From contig CAYTBY010000012.1 in NCBI GenBank assembly GCA_964436165.1, positions 1 to 28,930 of the forward strand: a DNA stretch of 28,930 nt. Direction: 5' to 3'. The notes below the pieces were generated by a model. That model was given only the letters and a program-made list of their open reading frames with translations, made no database searches and had not been told where the DNA came from. The stretch is from 2-01-FULL-39-28 sp964436165 (lineage in GTDB: Bacteria > Patescibacteriota > Minisyncoccia > 2-02-FULL-40-12 > GWA2-44-9). Of this stretch, positions 28,554-28,930 are shown piece by piece (the first letter of the stretch is position 1; every line of letters begins with the position of its first letter). Position numbers and translations under genes: made by a program.

Positions 28554-28794
28554 ATTACTCAATATTATGATTTATTAGTAGCTCTCGGCTGAGCACATTA
28601 CTGTGCTTGCACCTGAACCCTATCAACCTCGTCATCTACAAGGAATCATTGGACTTGCGTCCTGATACTTAATCTTGGAGCCTGCTTCGCGCTTATATGC
28701 TTTCAGCGCTTATCAGAACCGAACATAGCTACCGAGCACTGCTCTTGGCAGAACAGCTCGTACACCAGAGGTTCGTTCATCCCGGTCCTCTCGT
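28554..28794 (-). rRNA. rrl: 23S ribosomal RNA, 3' exon
   Basis: Minus strand starts ACGAGAGGACCGGGATGAAC (sarcin-ricin loop, 3' half), then GGTGTACGAGCTGTTCTGCC, GGTAGCTATGTTCGG, GCTGAAAGCATATAAGCGCG, and ends near GCTACTAATAAATC. These are the conserved last ~240 nt of domain VI. The exact 3' end is approximate. The upstream part is separated by the group I intron and lies beyond the window. Confidence 0.93.
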
Positions 28795-28930
28795 CACGCT
28801 CGCTAACGCTCGCTACATAATCCAAATCTACTAATGTATGCGAATGCCACGAATAAATCCATTATCACTAATGGCGTAGACTATATCTTTCCCCTTCGCC
28901 GGTTGGCGAATTGGGGATCGGCATATTATA
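28795..28930 (-). mobile_element. group I intron in 23S rRNA, 3' part only
   Basis: Minus strand: P8-like hairpin CCCC-aa-TTCGCC-aacc-GGCGAA-GGGG, then the conserved AAGATATAGTC (J8/7 and 3' strand of P7), then P9 CCATTA-GTGA-TAATGG with a GNRA loop, a peripheral stretch, and a terminal G at 28795 just before exon ACGAGAGG. All are hallmarks of a self-splicing group I intron. P1-P7 5' strand and any homing endonuclease gene are outside the window. Confidence 0.88.
28823..28860. repeat. half copy (C) of the dispersed palindromic repeat, inside the intron
   Basis: CAAATCTACTAATGTATGCG and onward to GAATAAATCC match the first arm of copies A and B. It lies between P9 and the 3' splice site. Confidence 0.65.

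Noticed and set aside
28428..28860. Insertion sequence next to the rRNA operon
   Set aside because: Only short palindromic repeats are seen; no transposase frame is present.

Overview
The window looks like chromosome of a Candidate Phyla Radiation (Patescibacteria) bacterium, probably of Parcubacteria type. This is inferred from short core genes (RpoB 1053 aa, RpoC 1188 aa), AT-rich genes with almost no Shine-Dalgarno (SD) sequences, a TrmB-type regulator, a PsbP-like lipoprotein-style protein, a secreted Cys-rich 'DG..N..E...DCG' protein, an intron in 23S rRNA and many small palindromic repeats inside genes and RNAs. TGA is used as a stop and an RF2 gene is present, so this is not a UGA-glycine lineage.

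Layout. 1-3195: five tightly packed minus-strand genes (two methyltransferase-like, one HEXXH metallopeptidase-like, two unknown). 3227-4069 and 5575-9889: two minus-strand operons of very small, unrecognised genes. These two operons are visibly richer in G+C than the flanks, start from near-identical consensus promoters (TTGACA, 17 nt, TATAAT) and end in intrinsic terminators. Eight of their cistrons or cistron groups are preceded by a repeated RNA module: a variable perfect hairpin, a conserved CCAYCARAG hairpin with compensatory base changes, usually a mini-hairpin, then a strong SD. Two ordinary AT-rich genes (4129-5526) lie between the two operons. 10029-10363: a separate plus-strand transcript with a perfect promoter, many hairpins, a possible 43-aa gene and a strong terminator.

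10365-16866: TrmB-like regulator, TraB/GumN-like protein, a small unknown gene, tRNA-Gln(CTG), ftsX, ftsE, prfB (short at the N terminus, with a nested palindrome just upstream), a zinc-ribbon protein, a small membrane protein and a plus-strand PsbP-like protein. 17066-26415: rpoC, rpoB, a small TsaB-like protein, rodA and a secreted protein, all on the minus strand. 26488-27420: two divergent small transcription units with strong SDs.

27421-28930: the end of an rRNA operon read on the minus strand. It holds 5S rRNA in a long precursor stem, a spacer full of structured repeats, the last ~240 nt of 23S rRNA, and the 3' part of a group I intron that interrupts the sarcin-ricin loop and runs out of the window. 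The most novel-looking item is the hairpin-separated small-gene array; the best-supported unusual item of known type is the intron.
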